From the NCBI GenBank assembly GCA_050633285.1, contig JBOEGG010000001.1, forward strand, positions 434,001 to 498,000: DNA of 64,000 nucleotides. The letters run 5' to 3'. The position numbers and the translations under genes were made by a program. Origin of the DNA: UBA1672 sp050633285. Its GTDB lineage: Bacteria > Pseudomonadota > Alphaproteobacteria > Micavibrionales > Micavibrionaceae. A model generated the notes under the pieces. It was not told the DNA's origin, ran no database searches, and saw only the letters and a list, made by a program, of their open reading frames with translations. Below, in pieces: positions 36,480 through 45,531 of this stretch (its first letter is position 1; each line of letters begins with the position of its first letter).

Positions 36480-36501
36480 GGCCGTCTGAACGGCCTTTTT
36501 T
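36480..36501. terminator. Bidirectional rho-independent terminator
   Basis: GGCCGT (36480-36485) and ACGGCC (36490-36495) with a CTGA loop, followed by TTTTTT on the plus strand and TCTTTCTTTT on the minus strand. It serves both the hypothetical gene and the convergent PII gene. Confidence 0.9.
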
Positions 36502-36537
36502 GTTGTCTGTATTTTGCCGCCGGTATAGGGAGTGCGA

Positions 36538-36876
36538 TTATAATGCGTCTTTACCCGTTTCGCCCGTACGAATGCGCACGGCTTTTTCAAGTTCATAGAC
36601 AAAAATTTTGCCATCGCCGATGCGTCCTGTTTCTGCGGCACTTTGGATTACCTGCACAACTTTTTCTTCCAATTCGTCCGCAATCGCGACCTCAATTTTG
36701 ACTTTCGGTAGAAAGCTTACGGAAAAATCAGCGGTATGATAATTTTGCGTTTGTCCTTTTTGACGGCCAAAGCCTTTTACTTCTGTTGCCGTTAAACCTT
36801 CGATCCCTAAATCCATTAAGGCTTCGCGGACATCATCAAGTTTAAAAGGCTTTATCACGGCCATGATCATTTTCAT
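36538..36876 (-). CDS. glnB: Nitrogen regulatory PII protein with Phe at the uridylylation site
   Basis: 112 residues, the standard PII length. IKPFKLDDVREALMDLGIEG, TATEVKGFGRQKGQT, FLPKVKIEV and GRIGDGKIFV with RIRTGETG match GlnB/GlnK. PII proteins bind ATP/ADP and 2-oxoglutarate and control glutamine synthetase, ammonium transport and others. The T-loop reads NYHTADF (45-51) where E. coli has LYRGAEY, so the uridylylated Tyr51 is Phe, and position 47 is His. No glnA or amtB is adjacent. The gene symbol reflects family, not proven role. Confidence 0.88.
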   Translation of the reverse strand: MKMIMAVIKPFKLDDVREALMDLGIEGLTATEVKGFGRQKGQTQNYHTADFSVSFLPKVKIEVAIADELEEKVVQVIQSAAETGRIGDGKIFVYELEKAVRIRTGETGKDAL

Positions 36877-36987
36877 AAGGTACTATCCCTTCACCCTAAA
36901 TTTGGTTTCACTTTATTATGTGGCTGACGTATAAAGTTATACGAATTGCATTTATTTTCAAGGAAACATTTTTAGTAAGGAATGGTT

Positions 36988-38181
36988 ATGGCAGATGCAA
37001 AAAAATATGACGTTGTGATTGTGGGTGGTGGGTTGTCCGGCTTATCACTTTCTTGTCTGTTAGGCAGTGTAAAAGGCCTGAAAGTCGCGTGTATCGACCG
37101 TGAACCGTTTGAACGCCACTTAACAAATGATGAGCGAACGACGGCTATTTCCTATGGTTCTGCGCAAATCTTGAAACGTGCATCTGTATGGGATGATATC
37201 GTAAGCGCGGGCTGCCCGATTGAAAATATTGAAATTCTGGACGGACATAGCCCGATGCTTCTACAGTTTTTGAGCGAGGAAGTGCAGGGAAAAGCGTTCG
37301 GGTGGATCCTATCAAATACACATATCCGTAAATGCTTGATGAAAAGAATAGAAGAGCTTGAGAATGTTGATCATATGGCACCGGCCAAGGTTGATGATTT
37401 CGAAGTATCGGACGCTTATGTCGATGTGATGTTAGAGGGCGGAGAAGTATTGCGCGCCTCTCTTGTTATCGGCGCGGATGGGCGCGGCTCATCTGTACGA
37501 GATTTCATGGATGTAGATATACGCTCATGGAACTATAATCAAACGGCTGTTGTATGCTATATCGCACATGAAAACCCACATGATAATAAGGCGGTGGAAC
37601 ATTTTTGGCCGGAGGGGCCGTTTGCAATTCTGCCGATGAAACCTCGCGAAGGGAATGTTAATTGTTCTTCTTTGGTTTTCACAGAGCACGGACGTAAACG
37701 TGATTCTTTAATGAAATTAAGTGATGATGAGTTCCTTGAACAAGTGCGCGCCCGTTTCCCTGAGAGCTATGGACAAATAGAGATCATCAACAATAAGCGT
37801 ATGGCTTTTCCTTTATCCTTGGTGCATGCGGCGGAATATATCGCTCCACGGATGGTCTTGGTCGCAGATGCTGCGCATGGGATACATCCGATTGCCGGAC
37901 AGGGGCTGAACCTTGGTTTTCGCGATTTGGGAGTGCTTGCAGAGTTGGTTGAGCGCGCCGTACACGAAAATATGGATGTTGGCTCGTCTGCTCTATTACA
38001 AGCATATCAGACAAAGCGCAGGCCTGATAATATGGCAATGGTTGCGGTGACAGACGGGCTTGTACGGTTATTTTCGAATAATGTGCCACCTGTTAAATTC
38101 ATGCGTAGAATGGGACTGAAAACAGTTGCACGTTTGGCTCCGGCAAAGCGTTTCTTTATGCGTCGCGCAATGGGGGAGTAA
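36988..38181 (+). CDS. UbiH/UbiF/COQ6-family FAD-dependent hydroxylase
   Basis: 397 residues from ATG 36988, which has TAAGG at good spacing (ATG 36982 would add two residues). Dinucleotide-binding motif YDVVIVGGGLSGLSLSC at the start, VIGADGRGSSVR (the DG motif) and MVLVADAAHGIHPIAGQGLN (the GD motif) are the three class A flavin monooxygenase signatures. RTTAISYGSAQIL is the UbiH-family substrate-side motif. It should hydroxylate the ubiquinone ring; which position is unknown. Divergent from the PII gene. Confidence 0.9.
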   Translation: MADAKKYDVVIVGGGLSGLSLSCLLGSVKGLKVACIDREPFERHLTNDERTTAISYGSAQILKRASVWDDIVSAGCPIENIEILDGHSPMLLQFLSEEVQGKAFGWILSNTHIRKCLMKRIEELENVDHMAPAKVDDFEVSDAYVDVMLEGGEVLRASLVIGADGRGSSVRDFMDVDIRSWNYNQTAVVCYIAHENPHDNKAVEHFWPEGPFAILPMKPREGNVNCSSLVFTEHGRKRDSLMKLSDDEFLEQVRARFPESYGQIEIINNKRMAFPLSLVHAAEYIAPRMVLVADAAHGIHPIAGQGLNLGFRDLGVLAELVERAVHENMDVGSSALLQAYQTKRRPDNMAMVAVTDGLVRLFSNNVPPVKFMRRMGLKTVARLAPAKRFFMRRAMGE

Positions 38182-38209
38182 TTTTTACGATAAAATCTGA
38201 GTCTTTAAT

Positions 38210-38238
38210 TTGACATCAGGTGGATAACTAGTTATAAA
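38210..38238 (+). promoter_or_regulatory. Consensus sigma-70 promoter for rpmH
   Basis: TTGACA (38210-38215), a 17-bp spacer and TATAAA (38233-38238). It lies about 90 bp upstream of the rpmH start, giving a leader of roughly 85 nt, suited to a highly expressed ribosomal operon. Confidence 0.7.
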
Positions 38239-38328
38239 CTCCCATTCTTAGGTAAGAATAAAGATTATAAAAGTGCCCTATCGCTTTATGTTGTTTATAA
38301 GGTACTGACAATAAGAAGGTAGAAATCA

Positions 38329-38463
38329 ATGAAACGTACATTCCAACCAAGTCGTATTGTTCGCGCGCGTCGTCACGGTTTCCGTTCACGCATGGCAACT
38401 AAAAATGGCCGTCAGGTTCTTGCACGTCGTCGTGCAAAAGGCCGTAAAGCCTTAAGTGCATAA
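38329..38463 (+). CDS. rpmH: 50S ribosomal protein L34
   Basis: 44 residues, MKRTFQPSRIVRARRHGFRS to ALSA, the typical length and sequence of bL34 with RMATKNGRQVLARRRAKGR. AGAAGG upstream. It is basic, binds 23S rRNA in the large subunit, and is followed 5 bp later by rnpA, the usual order in bacteria. Confidence 0.98.
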   Translation: MKRTFQPSRIVRARRHGFRSRMATKNGRQVLARRRAKGRKALSA

Positions 38464-38468
38464 GACCA

Positions 38469-38879
38469 ATGCATGCAAGTAAGCAGCAGCTGGCGGCTTT
38501 AACAATGCTGACAGCGCGTTCTGACTTTCTGGCAATACAAAAACATGGAAAAAGATGGACTTCACGCGGGCTTGTATTACAGGTCCGCGAAAATGATGTT
38601 GGGATCATTCGTGTCGGCTATACAGTGACAAAAAGGGTTGATAAGCGCGCGGTAGTACGTAACCGTATTAAAAGGCGTTTACGCTCGATCGCGGCAGATA
38701 TACTGCCACTTAAGGCGAAAGTAGGGTATGACTATATCCTAGTTGGCCGTGCCTCTACTAATACGTATCCGTATAAACAGCTTATGGCAGATCTGAAATG
38801 GTGCCTAAAGAGAACGGAATGTTATAATATTCCGCCAGATACACAAGAGCCTGCATCACAGGGCGTGAGCGATGGTTAA
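38469..38879 (+). CDS. rnpA: Ribonuclease P protein component
   Basis: 136 residues. RSDFLAIQKHGKRWTSRGLV, VGYTVTKRVDKRAVVRNRIK and RRLR give the RNase P protein signature (RNR motif). It aids the RNA subunit in removing 5' leaders from tRNA precursors. A Met at residue 13 (38505) is an alternative start. It overlaps yidD by 8 bp. Confidence 0.96.
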   Translation: MHASKQQLAALTMLTARSDFLAIQKHGKRWTSRGLVLQVRENDVGIIRVGYTVTKRVDKRAVVRNRIKRRLRSIAADILPLKAKVGYDYILVGRASTNTYPYKQLMADLKWCLKRTECYNIPPDTQEPASQGVSDG

Positions 38880-39123
38880 AATATTACAATTTTTTATCCG
38901 CATTTACAGTTTTTTGGTTTCCCCTTGGCTTGGACGAAATTGCAGGTTTTCTCCAACATGCTCATGCTATGCTCAACAAGCACTTGATAAACATGGATTT
39001 TTTAAAGGTGTTTTTTTAGCGATACGGCGTATTTTAAGTTGCCAGCCATGGAGCAAAAAAAAATGGGATGATCCTGTGCCCGAACGGTTTGCGTGGAGCG
39101 ATATCTTAGGGTATAAACGCTAG
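38872..39123 (+). CDS. yidD: Membrane protein insertion efficiency factor YidD
   Basis: 83 residues. IRIYSFLVSPWLGRNCRFSP and TCSCYAQQALDKHGFFKG carry the conserved Cys residues of the YidD family (DUF37). It is a peripheral inner-membrane protein that helps YidC-dependent insertion. It overlaps the end of rnpA by 8 bp and precedes yidC, the conserved order. Confidence 0.96.
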   Translation: MVKILQFFIRIYSFLVSPWLGRNCRFSPTCSCYAQQALDKHGFFKGVFLAIRRILSCQPWSKKKWDDPVPERFAWSDILGYKR

Positions 39124-39183
39124 CGGTAGCTTAAAATGCGGTAGATAAACTAAAGAATAACAGAAAATAAAGAGTTCAAAGAT

Positions 39184-41106
39184 ATGAAGAATGACAATAA
39201 AGAACAGATGCACCCCGAAGATACGCGCAATCTGATTATTTTTATGCTGCTTTCCGTGGCATTGTGGTTCTTGTATGACACCTATGTTATTACGCCCCAA
39301 ACACAAGCAATGAAACAAGCGGAGCAGGCACGCGCCGAATTGATTGAAAAAGAGCCGGAGTTGCTACAGGTAAAGCCTGTTGCACGCACTGATGCGATTG
39401 CAAGTACTGAGCGTATTACACTCGAGAATGATGAAATATTTGGCAGTATTTCTCTACAAGGCGGACGCATTGATGATGTTAGTCTGTCTTCTTATTACCT
39501 AACATTGGAAAAAGAAGAGCACATTGCATTATTAAGCCCAAAAAATTCCAAACAATCCAAATATGTCGATTATGGCTGGGTATCTACCGATAAAGCCTTA
39601 CGTTTACCGGGAGAGAATACACAATGGGAAATTGCAGGTAATAAAAACTTACGCCCGAATGCGCCGGTCATTCTGTTTTGGGACAACGGTCAGGGGCTAC
39701 GGTTTGAACGAACAATATCTCTGGATGAGGAATATCTCTTTACTATTAAGCAGGCCGTTTATAATAAGTCCGGAAAAGATGTAACATTATATCCATATGC
39801 CCTTGTATCACAAACTGGTATCCCCGGGGATTACGTGAATTCTTGGCTCGCACATGAGGGGCCTATGGGCTTCATTGCGGGGGAATTGCAGGAAGTTGAT
39901 TATTCGGCAATGCAAAAAGAGCCGACCCAAACGATTGAGTCAACACGCGGATGGATTGGGGTATCTGAAAAATATTGGCTGACTGCTCTCATACCGACAC
40001 AAGATAACATGGCAAAATACCGCTTTAAGTATAATCATGATCTTATTAATAAAAAGCGTAGTAAGTTCCAAACGGATTATACAGGTTCGGCAATTGTGAT
40101 TGCAAACGGCGCTCAGGCAGAAAATAGTTATTCCTTATATGTTGGAACGAAAAAAGTTTTGACGTTGGAGGCTTATACCAAAAAGCTAGGGGTCGATAAT
40201 TTTGATCTGGCTGTCGATTTTGGTTGGTTCTGGTTCTTCACATACCCATTCTTTTTGGCTCTGCATTATTTAGGGCTTGCAGTTGGTAATATGGGGGTTG
40301 CGATTATTATCCTGACGGCAATTTTAAGAACTGCAGTGTTCCCGTTGACAAACATTTCTTACAAGTCTTTTGCGAAAATGAAAGTTGTGACACCGCAAGT
40401 CGCAGAGCTACGTGACCATCATGGAGATGATAAGGCGGCATTACAAACAGCGATTATGGAACTCTATCAAAAAGAGGGCGTAAATCCATTATCAGGGTGC
40501 TTGCCTATTTTGATACAAATTCCAATTTTCTTTGCATTTTATAAGATCTTATTTTCAACAATTGAAATTAGACACGCACCGTTCTTTGGGTGGATAGAAG
40601 ATTTATCCGCACGCGATCCGACATCAATATTTAACTTGTTTGGTGCGTTGCCTTATGAAGTGCCAAGCTTCCTTATGATTGGTGTGTGGCCGTGTTTAAT
40701 GTTGATTGCGATGTTGTTGCAAAAAAAGCTAAACCCACCACCACAAGATAAATTACAGCGCGATATGATGAATATATTCCCGTTCTTTATCACTGCTGTT
40801 ATGGCTAGCTTTGCATCAGGTCTTGTAATCTACTGGACGTTCAGTGCCGCGCTATCTGTGATACAACAAGCAATCATTATGCGTTCTATGGGCGTGCCGA
40901 TTTATATCTTCAATAAAGATAAGTTTGAACAGGTTGTCGAAGAGCAAGTAGAAAGTGGTCCGGATGTTCATCCACTTGTCGATATGGCAGAGGATGAAGC
41001 AGAAAAGGCGCTCTTTGGCGATGAGCAGCAAAGCGTTGTTCCGGCTGCGGATGAGGAAGTCACGCAAGTGAAACCACCAAAGCCTAAAAAGAAAAAGAAG
41101 AAGTAG
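39184..41106 (+). CDS. yidC: Membrane protein insertase YidC
   Basis: 640 residues. N-terminal membrane anchor (NLIIFMLLSVALWFLYDTYV), a large periplasmic beta-sandwich domain (about 60-340), then the conserved five-helix core with GNMGVAIIILTAILRTAVFP and EGVNPLSGCLPILIQIPIFF. The C-terminal tail ends in a lysine stretch (KPPKPKKKKKK), a ribosome-contacting feature in some Alphaproteobacteria. It inserts proteins into the inner membrane alone or with SecYEG. Followed 5 bp later by engB. Confidence 0.98.
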   Translation: MKNDNKEQMHPEDTRNLIIFMLLSVALWFLYDTYVITPQTQAMKQAEQARAELIEKEPELLQVKPVARTDAIASTERITLENDEIFGSISLQGGRIDDVSLSSYYLTLEKEEHIALLSPKNSKQSKYVDYGWVSTDKALRLPGENTQWEIAGNKNLRPNAPVILFWDNGQGLRFERTISLDEEYLFTIKQAVYNKSGKDVTLYPYALVSQTGIPGDYVNSWLAHEGPMGFIAGELQEVDYSAMQKEPTQTIESTRGWIGVSEKYWLTALIPTQDNMAKYRFKYNHDLINKKRSKFQTDYTGSAIVIANGAQAENSYSLYVGTKKVLTLEAYTKKLGVDNFDLAVDFGWFWFFTYPFFLALHYLGLAVGNMGVAIIILTAILRTAVFPLTNISYKSFAKMKVVTPQVAELRDHHGDDKAALQTAIMELYQKEGVNPLSGCLPILIQIPIFFAFYKILFSTIEIRHAPFFGWIEDLSARDPTSIFNLFGALPYEVPSFLMIGVWPCLMLIAMLLQKKLNPPPQDKLQRDMMNIFPFFITAVMASFASGLVIYWTFSAALSVIQQAIIMRSMGVPIYIFNKDKFEQVVEEQVESGPDVHPLVDMAEDEAEKALFGDEQQSVVPAADEEVTQVKPPKPKKKKKK

Positions 41107-41111
41107 TAACG

Positions 41112-41762
41112 ATGTCTGATGATGAATTCACACCAGCCGAAATAGAAAGCGCGCGTAAGCTGTTCGCAGGAACGTGTGAATTTATGTTGGGTGTAGCTGC
41201 ACTAAAGCAGCTACCTGATGCACAAATGCCGGAGATTGCATTTGCTGGACGTTCTAATGTTGGTAAATCGTCTTTATTGAACGCGCTGACCGGACATAAT
41301 GCGCTGGCGCGTACCTCTAATACGCCGGGGCGTACGCAAGAGCTCAATTATTTTAATCTTGGTAATCAACTTTATATGGTTGATATGCCGGGCTACGGAT
41401 ATGCAAAAGTATCGAAAGAAAAAGTAGCTGCTTGGACAAGGTTGATCTTTTCGTATCTACGCGGTCGTCCAACGCTACGATGCGTTTTTATTTTAATTGA
41501 TGCGCGACATGGCTTGAAACCCTCGGATATTGAGCTTATGAAAATGTTAGACGAAGCAGCGGTATCCTATCGTGTTATCCTGACCAAAACGGATAAGGTT
41601 AAGGATCAGGATCTTGAGAAGCAAAGCACAAAGATAATCGATACGCTAAAGACACATGCGGCGGCCTATCCGGAAATTATGTATACCAGTAGTGTAAAAG
41701 GGTACGGTATCCCTGAGTTACGCGCATTCTTGGCATCATATGGCGTTAACGGCTCTCGATAA
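41112..41762 (+). CDS. engB: Ribosome biogenesis GTP-binding protein EngB/YihA
   Basis: 216 residues. G1 GRSNVGKSSLLNAL, G2 region NTPGRTQELNYF, G3 DMPGYGYAKVS, G4 LTKTDKVKD and G5 TSSVKGYG are all present. It acts in large-subunit maturation. It is the last gene of the rpmH-rnpA-yidD-yidC-engB run and its 3' end overlaps by 17 bp the convergent prepilin-like gene. Confidence 0.97.
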   Translation: MSDDEFTPAEIESARKLFAGTCEFMLGVAALKQLPDAQMPEIAFAGRSNVGKSSLLNALTGHNALARTSNTPGRTQELNYFNLGNQLYMVDMPGYGYAKVSKEKVAAWTRLIFSYLRGRPTLRCVFILIDARHGLKPSDIELMKMLDEAAVSYRVILTKTDKVKDQDLEKQSTKIIDTLKTHAAAYPEIMYTSSVKGYGIPELRAFLASYGVNGSR

Positions 41763-42438
41763 TCGTGTAAAAGCTGTAAGATGTTTGCACGTCATTGCTA
41801 ACACATAGGGATACATATCCTTCGCACGCTGCGCAGTTCGCAATATTCAGGTCGGAATTAGTGCCACTATCAACCAGAAAAGTGCTCATGCTTCCTGAAA
41901 GTGCGGGGATAGATGTATTTCCTGTGATCCTTTGATTAATAGTTTCGCATAGTGGGCGTGAAATTTGATAGGCGCTTAAGATAACATCCTGTGCATTTGT
42001 CGGTGTCCATTCCACATTGTTAAATCGCCCTAAATACCATCCGGCAGGTGGTGTAGCGGCAACTTGTAGTACGGTATCCGCCGGTAAAGTCTGCGGGTTT
42101 AACCCTCCACCTTGCGGATGAAAAACTTTGTGAATGTGAGGCGCGCTACTATATCCGCTCTCTGCGGGTTGCACAAAGATAAGGTCGTCTGCATCACTTC
42201 CCGAAAATCTCATCTGCTCAATTGATGATGTTGCCTGCGCGCTATAGGTGATGAGTTGTAGGGCATAGAGGTCAATTTCTGCTCTATCAATTTCACGTGT
42301 GCCTGTGTTTTGTACCTGTCGGGTCAGGGTAAAGCCAAGCGCAGCAAATAACACAATCGCAATAAGAACGTAAATGAGTGCATTACCATTTTGAGAGAGA
42401 TTTACGCGCATAAGATGTTCTCTTTTTGTTTTCATCAA
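41746..42438 (-). CDS. Prepilin-like exported protein, paralogue of the protein at 1904-2644
   Basis: 230 residues. After a basic leader, LSQNGNALIYVLIAIVLFAA and LGFTLTRQVQN form the pilin-like N-terminal helix; the middle holds VFHPQGGGLNPQT and the C-terminal third several Cys (ANCAACEGYVSLCVS). The same hydrophobic phrase (VxLFAALGF) and the HPxGGG motif occur in the 246-residue protein at 1904. Met10 (42411) is an alternative start. Function unknown; both may be minor pseudopilins or surface proteins processed by a prepilin peptidase. Confidence 0.72.
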   Translation of the reverse strand: MMKTKREHLMRVNLSQNGNALIYVLIAIVLFAALGFTLTRQVQNTGTREIDRAEIDLYALQLITYSAQATSSIEQMRFSGSDADDLIFVQPAESGYSSAPHIHKVFHPQGGGLNPQTLPADTVLQVAATPPAGWYLGRFNNVEWTPTNAQDVILSAYQISRPLCETINQRITGNTSIPALSGSMSTFLVDSGTNSDLNIANCAACEGYVSLCVSNDVQTSYSFYTIIESR

Positions 42439-42517
42439 GGTGGAATTGATTTATGCTATGATTCTATCAAAATAATTGATTCTTTGTAAGAGGATCTGAA
42501 AGTTAAGGAAATCTGTG

Positions 42518-43900
42518 ATGGAAATCATTTCTGCTGTTGTTGCATTTATCACTGGCGGAGCAATTGGTGCTTTGGTGAGCGCATTTGTTTTAAAAAACAA
42601 GCAACTGGAAAATGAAAAAGGCTTCACCCAAAAACAACAGGAAATAATTGCCGAAAATGCCACTTTGGAGGCACGCTCCACGCAATATAAAGACATGGCA
42701 GATGAGTTAGAGATAGAGAATAAAGCCTTGAGCGAAGATCTCCAAAAAGTGAGAGAGCAAAATGTACGTCAAAAAGCAGAAAATGAATCCTTTGAAAGGG
42801 AGCTTGAGAAAAACAAACAAGACCTTCAAAAAATGGAAGAAGTTCTCATTGGTAAATTTGAGAACCTCTCTAATAAAATTTTTGACGAGAAGAACGAGAC
42901 ATTTAAAAAGCAATCCCAAGATAGTTTAGGCGCTTTATTAACGCCATTGCGTGAAAAGCTGCATGAGTTTGAAAACAAAGTGAATGAATCCTTTGGTAAT
43001 CAGGCCAAAGAGCAGTTTTCTTTAAAAGAGCAAATCAAGAATATCGTAGAAACAAGTGAGACAATGAGATTGGAAACCAAAAATCTTACAAACGCCTTGA
43101 AAGGAGATAATAAAGCGCAAGGTGATTGGGGTGAGGTGATACTTGAAAAAATCTTGGAAGACTCTGGCCTGCGTAAGGGCGATGATTATTCTGTGCAGGG
43201 CGGTGGTATGAATTTGCGTGATGAAGACGGTATATTACAAAAGCCGGATGTGATCGTGAACTTACCAGAAAACAAACATGTTATTATCGATTCAAAAGTA
43301 TCTCTTACACATTATGAGCGTTTCTTCTCAGAAGAGAGTGAAGAGGCGCGCCCGTTGCACTTAAAACAATTCCTATCATCGGTACGTAAACATATTGGTG
43401 ATCTGGAACAGCGCCGCTATCAGGATACAGAAAAACTCGGTACACCTGACTTTGTGTTGATGTTTATCCCTATTGAGCCCGCATATATGCTTGCTGTACA
43501 AGAAGATAAAGACCTTCAAAACTATGCGTGGAATAAAAAAGTGATTCTGGTTTGCCCAACCACCCTGTTTGCAACACTGCGCACAGTCGCATCTGTATGG
43601 CGCTTGGAGTTGCAAAACAAAAATTCACAGGAAATCGCAAAGCAAGGTGGGCAGCTCTATGATAAAATAGAGGGGTTTGTAAAGGATATGCAGGCCATGG
43701 GGAAGCAACTTGATACTGTTGGTAAAACATATGGCGCAGCCATGAATAAACTGTCCGATGGAAAAGGAAATATTCTAGGTCGTACAGAGAAGTTAAAAGA
43801 GCTCGGTGCAAAAGCATCTAAGGCTTTACCGCAGGAATTATTGGATACCGGAAGTACCGTTGTGGAAAATCGCGATCAGGATGAAGATCAGGCTGCTTGA
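42518..43900 (+). CDS. rmuC: DNA recombination protein RmuC
   Basis: 460 residues from ATG 42518 with AAGGAA upstream (GTG 42515 is adjacent). An N-terminal membrane helix (MEIISAVVAFITGGAIGALV), a long coiled coil (about 30-190) and the RmuC core: GDWGEVILEKILEDSGLRKG, PDVIVNLPENKHVIIDSKVS, FVLMFIPIEPAYMLAV and LVCPTTLFATLRTVASVWR. RmuC limits inversions at short inverted repeats. Conserved aspartates of the nuclease-like fold are visible. Confidence 0.95.
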   Translation: MEIISAVVAFITGGAIGALVSAFVLKNKQLENEKGFTQKQQEIIAENATLEARSTQYKDMADELEIENKALSEDLQKVREQNVRQKAENESFERELEKNKQDLQKMEEVLIGKFENLSNKIFDEKNETFKKQSQDSLGALLTPLREKLHEFENKVNESFGNQAKEQFSLKEQIKNIVETSETMRLETKNLTNALKGDNKAQGDWGEVILEKILEDSGLRKGDDYSVQGGGMNLRDEDGILQKPDVIVNLPENKHVIIDSKVSLTHYERFFSEESEEARPLHLKQFLSSVRKHIGDLEQRRYQDTEKLGTPDFVLMFIPIEPAYMLAVQEDKDLQNYAWNKKVILVCPTTLFATLRTVASVWRLELQNKNSQEIAKQGGQLYDKIEGFVKDMQAMGKQLDTVGKTYGAAMNKLSDGKGNILGRTEKLKELGAKASKALPQELLDTGSTVVENRDQDEDQAA

Positions 43901-43965
43901 GACATTATTAAAAGAAGGCCGCCGCTGACTTGACCGCAAATCCAAAACCCAGTATCACTACCGCC

Positions 43966-44487
43966 ATGACAGATTATAAAATTATTACAGTACCGCATGC
44001 GACATTAAAAGAGACAGCTCAACCAGTTGATCGGGTTGATGATGTAATTCGCAAGCAAATGGATGGAATGCTGAGCGCTATGTATGATGCGCCGGGCATT
44101 GGTTTGGCTGCCAATCAGGTTGATTTACTCAATCGAGTGTTGGTTATGGATCTTTCTAAACGTGATGAAGAGGAAGAGGCCAATCCAATCTGTATGGCCA
44201 ATCCCGAAATCATCTATGAATCCGAAGAAATGAGCGCGATGGAAGAGGGGTGTTTATCAATCCCGAAACAATACGCGGAAGTAGAACGTCCGGCAATCGT
44301 GCGGGTGAAATATCTGGATTATAATGGTAAAGAGGCCGAACTGAAAGCCGAGGGCTTACTGTCGCATTGCGTACAACATGAAATAGATCATTTAAATGGT
44401 GTGTTGTTTATTGATTACCTCTCCAGTTTAAAACGCAAAATGATTTTGAAAAAAGTACAAAAACTCCAAAAGCAGAATTTATTATAG
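43966..44487 (+). CDS. def: Peptide deformylase
   Basis: 173 residues from ATG 43966 (an in-frame TTG at 43930 with GAAGG upstream could give 185 residues). All three motifs are present: GIGLAANQV, EGCLSIP and HCVQHEIDHLNG; the Cys and two His bind the catalytic iron. It removes the formyl group from new proteins. It precedes fmt by 9 bp, the conserved pair. Confidence 0.97.
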   Translation: MTDYKIITVPHATLKETAQPVDRVDDVIRKQMDGMLSAMYDAPGIGLAANQVDLLNRVLVMDLSKRDEEEEANPICMANPEIIYESEEMSAMEEGCLSIPKQYAEVERPAIVRVKYLDYNGKEAELKAEGLLSHCVQHEIDHLNGVLFIDYLSSLKRKMILKKVQKLQKQNLL

Positions 44488-44496
44488 AGAGGCTCT

Positions 44497-45462
44497 ATGG
44501 GCACGCCGCTTCGCATTGTATTTATGGGTACGCCGGACTTCGCTGCTGTGGCGTTAAAGGCACTGATGAGTGCACCATACGAAATTGTATGTGCCTACTC
44601 ACAACCTCCACGTCCAAAGGGGCGCGGTCATAAGGTACAAAAATCTCCCGTGCATGAATTGGCCGAGGCGAATGGCATTCCAGTTTACACACCGAATAGT
44701 TTAAAAGATAAAGATGCACAAGAGCAGTTTACCGCGCATAAGGCGGACATTGCAATTGTTGCTGCTTATGGTTTGCTGTTGCCTCAGGATATATTGGATG
44801 CGCCCAAACATGGGTGTTTGAATATTCATGGCTCTTTATTACCACGTTGGCGCGGGGCATCCCCAATACAGCGCGCGATCTGGTCCGGCGATGAAAAATC
44901 AGGCATTACAATCATGCAAATGGATAAAGGGCTTGATACAGGGGATATGATTGCAAAGTCGGAAATCACTCTGAGCGCGGATATGACCTCTACGAAATTG
45001 CATGATGCTCTTGCAGATATGGGCGCGCAATTAACAGTGCAGGTGCTTAATGATTTGTGCACGAACGGCCAGTTAAATGCAGAAAAACAAGATAATGACT
45101 TGGCGACTTATGCGCACCTTCTGAAAAAGTCAGATGGACAGGTGGATTGGCAGTCACCTGCATTGGAAATTGATCGTCAAATTCGGGCGTTAAACCCATG
45201 GCCGGGTGTCTGGGCGGAAATTCAAGGGAAACGTTTTAAGATACATGAAGCATCTTTGGCGGATGTTGAATATCCGAACTATGCCGGTGCATTATGTGAT
45301 GAAGGGCTAAAGCCGGGCGCTGTTCTGAATAAAAATGGCTTGATGTTGTGCGGTGTAAAAACTGTTTTAAAATTGCACAAAATTCAGCCGGAAGGCAAGA
45401 AGCCAATGGATTTCACATCCGCAGTAAATGGCGGGTATATTGATGAGCAGAAGATCTTTTAA
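44497..45462 (+). CDS. fmt: Methionyl-tRNA formyltransferase
   Basis: 321 residues. IVFMGTPDFAAVALKAL, the formyl-THF site HGSLLPRWRGASPIQRAI (catalytic Asn-His-Asp triad region) and the C-terminal tRNA-binding domain with ALNPWPGVWAEIQGKRFKI are clear. It formylates Met-tRNAi. Operon with def and probably truA. Confidence 0.97.
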   Translation: MGTPLRIVFMGTPDFAAVALKALMSAPYEIVCAYSQPPRPKGRGHKVQKSPVHELAEANGIPVYTPNSLKDKDAQEQFTAHKADIAIVAAYGLLLPQDILDAPKHGCLNIHGSLLPRWRGASPIQRAIWSGDEKSGITIMQMDKGLDTGDMIAKSEITLSADMTSTKLHDALADMGAQLTVQVLNDLCTNGQLNAEKQDNDLATYAHLLKKSDGQVDWQSPALEIDRQIRALNPWPGVWAEIQGKRFKIHEASLADVEYPNYAGALCDEGLKPGAVLNKNGLMLCGVKTVLKLHKIQPEGKKPMDFTSAVNGGYIDEQKIF

Positions 45463-45531
45463 TTCTATGCTGCGCTTGGGCTTGTAACTCGTTTCAATAT
45501 ATTGCGCAGCATGGTGCCATTATGGGCAAAA

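Noticed and set aside
38182..38328. Replication origin near rpmH
   Set aside because: No dnaA, no cluster of DnaA boxes and no GC-poor unwinding element beyond the promoter were seen; the region is explained by the rpmH promoter.
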